This document shows, one piece after another, positions 3,937 to 6,124 of a stretch of DNA of 6,124 nucleotides. This DNA is from Alphaproteobacteria bacterium (lineage in GTDB: Bacteria; Pseudomonadota; Alphaproteobacteria; Rs-D84): the NCBI GenBank assembly GCA_017642565.1, contig JAGCOU010000028.1, forward strand, positions 1 to 6,124, in the 5' to 3' direction. The notes beneath the pieces are model-generated. The model was not told the origin of the DNA, did no database searches, and saw only the letters and a program-made list of their open reading frames with translations. Position numbers and translations under genes: made by a program. Numbering within the stretch: position 1 is the first letter of the stretch; the number at the start of each line of letters is the position of its first letter.

Positions 3937-6124
3937 ATGAAAAGATTTATAACAGTTTTAAGTAGTTTATTAATTTTGCCTGCTTTTGCGGAGGTTGCAC
4001 CGGTATATTACGATGAACCAATCGAATATTCAGACGATATGATTGAAGACGAAGATGTCATCGAGGAAGAGGTAAAATCTAACACCGCTGGCAAACAAAA
4101 TGTTGTTCAAAGAACAGTTGCTAATCGTTCTGGGGCGGTTTCTCGCGCCAAGACATCTGCGAATTCGGGAACGAGCGGGCGCACTAATACATCTTCGCGC
4201 GCCGTTGCATCGTCAAGGGGTGGTGCAACTACGGCCCGCACAACAACCGCTGTTGCAACAAGAAAGGCAAAATCTGCCAATGTAGTCAGCAGAAGCCGTG
4301 GCACTGGCGCATCTCGCGCAACTGTGGTTTCTCGTAATACACAATCAACAAAACCTGTGACGGCACGTGTTGGAACTACGCAATCTGGGCAACAGAACTC
4401 TGTTATGCCGGGTTATAAAAACACTAGTTCATCTGCGGCAAAAGTTTTGAACACAGATACCAAGGCTTTGTATAATCCAACTGGATACAGTTCAACCGAC
4501 TATTCGCGCGTGGGGGTTGGTAATCGTCGTGCAACTGCCCGTTTATCAACAGCGACAACGACCAATTTGCCAACAGCAACTACTATTACCCAAGAAGATG
4601 TCACAAGCACTGCTGATAACCTGAATGCTTTGACAGAATTGACCGATTATTGCAAGGCTCAATATGCTGCGTGCATGGATAATTATTGTAATGTTCTGGA
4701 CGATAACGAAGGTAGATGTTCTTGTTCCAAAAATTTGAAAAATTACGCCAAAATCGAGGCTACTTTGCAACAAGCAACCGAAGAATTTCAACAGGTTGTT
4801 CAAAAAATTAAATACATAGGTTTAACGGCTCAACAAGTGGAATCTTTGTTTGCAGAAACAGAAGCTGAATTAACAATGAAATCTAATTCTGATTCTTCTC
4901 GTTTAAAAAGCAGTTTGGACGCTATTAAGAAAAAGATTGTTGATGTGTCTTCACCGAATGCAACTTCGACCAGTGTGACAAATGGTTTATCTTTGGATGT
5001 GTCCGGTTTGTTGAATGCTGATTTCACTGCTGGTTTTGATTTGAATTCGTTCTTGGGCACTGCGAATACGAATACTTCGAGTGTGTCTAATCAACGTGGC
5101 GAACAGTTATACAAGACTGCGACAAATCGTTGCAAAACAAATGTGTTAAATTCCTGTATAGCACAGGGAATTGACGCAAATGTTATCACTAATTCTTATG
5201 ATTTGGAAATCGACAAAGAATGTGTTGCATACGAACGCAGCCTTAACGAAGCAAACCAAGAAATGAGAAACAATGTGTTTAATGCTTCGAACATTTTACA
5301 ACAGGCGCGTTTATTGTTGGCACAAAACAGAAATTCTTATGATTTGCGCGGATGCGTGGCGGCAATTGATGCCTGTATGCAAGATGAATATGTCTGTGGT
5401 TCCGATTACGAACAATGTTTGGACCCAACTGGAAAATATCTGGCTAATGGCGAAATCGTAAAGGGTGGAACACCTGGTGTTTCTGGCGGTCAAACAGTGG
5501 CATGCGGTGGCGATCCTAACAGTAATCTCTCTTGTCCTTCAGAAGAAAGTAATGAGAATGCCGCTTTTGACGCTTGGACCGATTTCTATAGTGGTGGTAT
5601 GTATAATTTGTATTCAACATGGAATTATAAGACAACAACACAATCACAAAAAGACGCAAACGCATGGTCTCCGGGTCCTAATGAAAGTTTGGGCGCATAT
5701 ATTGATTACCATCTGGAAAATTGGGGAAGAGATTATAAAAATTCAAGTTCAACAACAAAAACAACTGATATGGTGACCTATTTGTTGCAAAAAATCGGCT
5801 ATATTGACAGCGATGACAAGGTTCATGGGTTATGTGCATCTGCTATGAAACAATGCCAAGATTATACTTTTAAAACAAATGGAACAAAAAAATCTTACAT
5901 TCCTGATAACGAAGTTGTTCGTCAGTATTTGAATTCTACATTGGCAAAAATCAAGGTCCAACAAGATGCGATTTTGGCAGATTATGCCGAAGGTTGTCGT
6001 GCAGATGTTGAATCTTGTTTGTCGACAAATGGTTTTGATGAATCAAATCCTTCGACAACTGCGTCAAAAACAGCGATTAACTCTTGCTCTGCAGAAATTA
6101 CAACTTGTATGTCTGTTGGCGGAT
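3937..6124 (+). CDS. Large secreted cysteine-rich protein, unknown function (3' truncated)
   Basis: The frame is open from the ATG at 3937 to the window end (729 codons, no stop), after a strong AAGGAAGGA site (3919-3927). The order is: a signal peptide (MKRF, hydrophobic core, cleavage after AFA at residue 18); an acidic segment (19-47, many D/E); a basic low-complexity stretch rich in Ser, Thr, Ala and Arg (about 53-150); then from 239 to 724 a region with 20 cysteines and none before it. Cysteines mostly come in C-x6-C pairs: 239/246, 473/480/487/494 (a run of three), 633/640, 687/694, 717/724, plus 399/407 with x7. An extra group CNVLDDNEGRCSC lies at 251-263. Residues 266-338 look helical, possibly coiled coil. 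No anchor is visible in the part shown. Export by Sec and disulfide formation in the periplasm are likely. I do not recognise a known family; an adhesin, a surface-structure protein or an envelope scaffold are possible. Confidence 0.88.
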   Translation, partial: MKRFITVLSSLLILPAFAEVAPVYYDEPIEYSDDMIEDEDVIEEEVKSNTAGKQNVVQRTVANRSGAVSRAKTSANSGTSGRTNTSSRAVASSRGGATTARTTTAVATRKAKSANVVSRSRGTGASRATVVSRNTQSTKPVTARVGTTQSGQQNSVMPGYKNTSSSAAKVLNTDTKALYNPTGYSSTDYSRVGVGNRRATARLSTATTTNLPTATTITQEDVTSTADNLNALTELTDYCKAQYAACMDNYCNVLDDNEGRCSCSKNLKNYAKIEATLQQATEEFQQVVQKIKYIGLTAQQVESLFAETEAELTMKSNSDSSRLKSSLDAIKKKIVDVSSPNATSTSVTNGLSLDVSGLLNADFTAGFDLNSFLGTANTNTSSVSNQRGEQLYKTATNRCKTNVLNSCIAQGIDANVITNSYDLEIDKECVAYERSLNEANQEMRNNVFNASNILQQARLLLAQNRNSYDLRGCVAAIDACMQDEYVCGSDYEQCLDPTGKYLANGEIVKGGTPGVSGGQTVACGGDPNSNLSCPSEESNENAAFDAWTDFYSGGMYNLYSTWNYKTTTQSQKDANAWSPGPNESLGAYIDYHLENWGRDYKNSSSTTKTTDMVTYLLQKIGYIDSDDKVHGLCASAMKQCQDYTFKTNGTKKSYIPDNEVVRQYLNSTLAKIKVQQDAILADYAEGCRADVESCLSTNGFDESNPSTTASKTAINSCSAEITTCMSVGG

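Noticed and set aside
4100..4304. Short open frames on both strands in the low-complexity part of the secreted gene
   Set aside because: The repetitive Ser/Thr/Ala/Arg codons leave other frames open by composition; the frame from 3937 is continuous through this part with a signal peptide and a strong ribosome site.
5273..5776. Plus-strand frames 5273-5461 and 5465-5776 as separate genes or a frameshift of the large gene
   Set aside because: The 3937 frame reads through this region without interruption and keeps the regular cysteine spacing, so these are out-of-frame shadows.

Overview
This AT-rich bacterial window most likely comes from a low-GC alphaproteobacterium. The best lineage evidence is MraZ, whose 'CIEG' and 'FQIW' segments look like alphaproteobacterial MraZ proteins as I remember them. 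The lineage call is inference, since there is no rRNA, tRNA or other phylogenetic marker. I see no insertion sequence, phage gene or CRISPR array.

Layout. Positions 1-1229 hold a minus-strand two-gene operon: a short phosphate acetyl/butyryltransferase-family protein (480-1229), then an S51 peptidase / class I glutamine amidotransferase-like protein (468-1, cut by the window edge). A 103-bp divergent promoter region separates it from ldh (1333-2262, plus strand), an L-lactate dehydrogenase with its catalytic residues intact. A long hairpin (2287-2332) ends ldh and sits directly before the start codon of a small GNAT-like protein (2334-2639, plus) whose acetyl-CoA loop looks degenerate. This gene converges on an unrecognised 111-residue protein (2708-3043, minus), with a perfect 10-bp terminator hairpin between them.

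Positions 3044-3414 form a repeat-rich, gene-free stretch: two identical CCAGATTTCTGG palindromes, a 9-bp tandem repeat, three CCATAAAA boxes spaced by about 10 and 31 bp, and a sigma70-type promoter for mraZ (3415-3864). mraZ is normally followed by rsmH (mraW) and the cell-division/cell-wall cluster. Here it is followed by a large secreted protein (3937 to beyond 6124) with its own promoter, a signal peptide, an acidic then a basic Ser/Thr/Ala/Arg-rich segment, and a region of 20 cysteines built largely from repeated C-x6-C units. That protein is the least explained object in the window.

Functionally, the left half suggests fermentative pyruvate/acyl-phosphate metabolism (LDH beside a Pta/Ptb homologue). 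The right half carries a conserved regulator of envelope genes beside an envelope or exported protein. Several promoters share an extended -10 (TGn before the hexamer), and two of them share TGATAWAATTGT.
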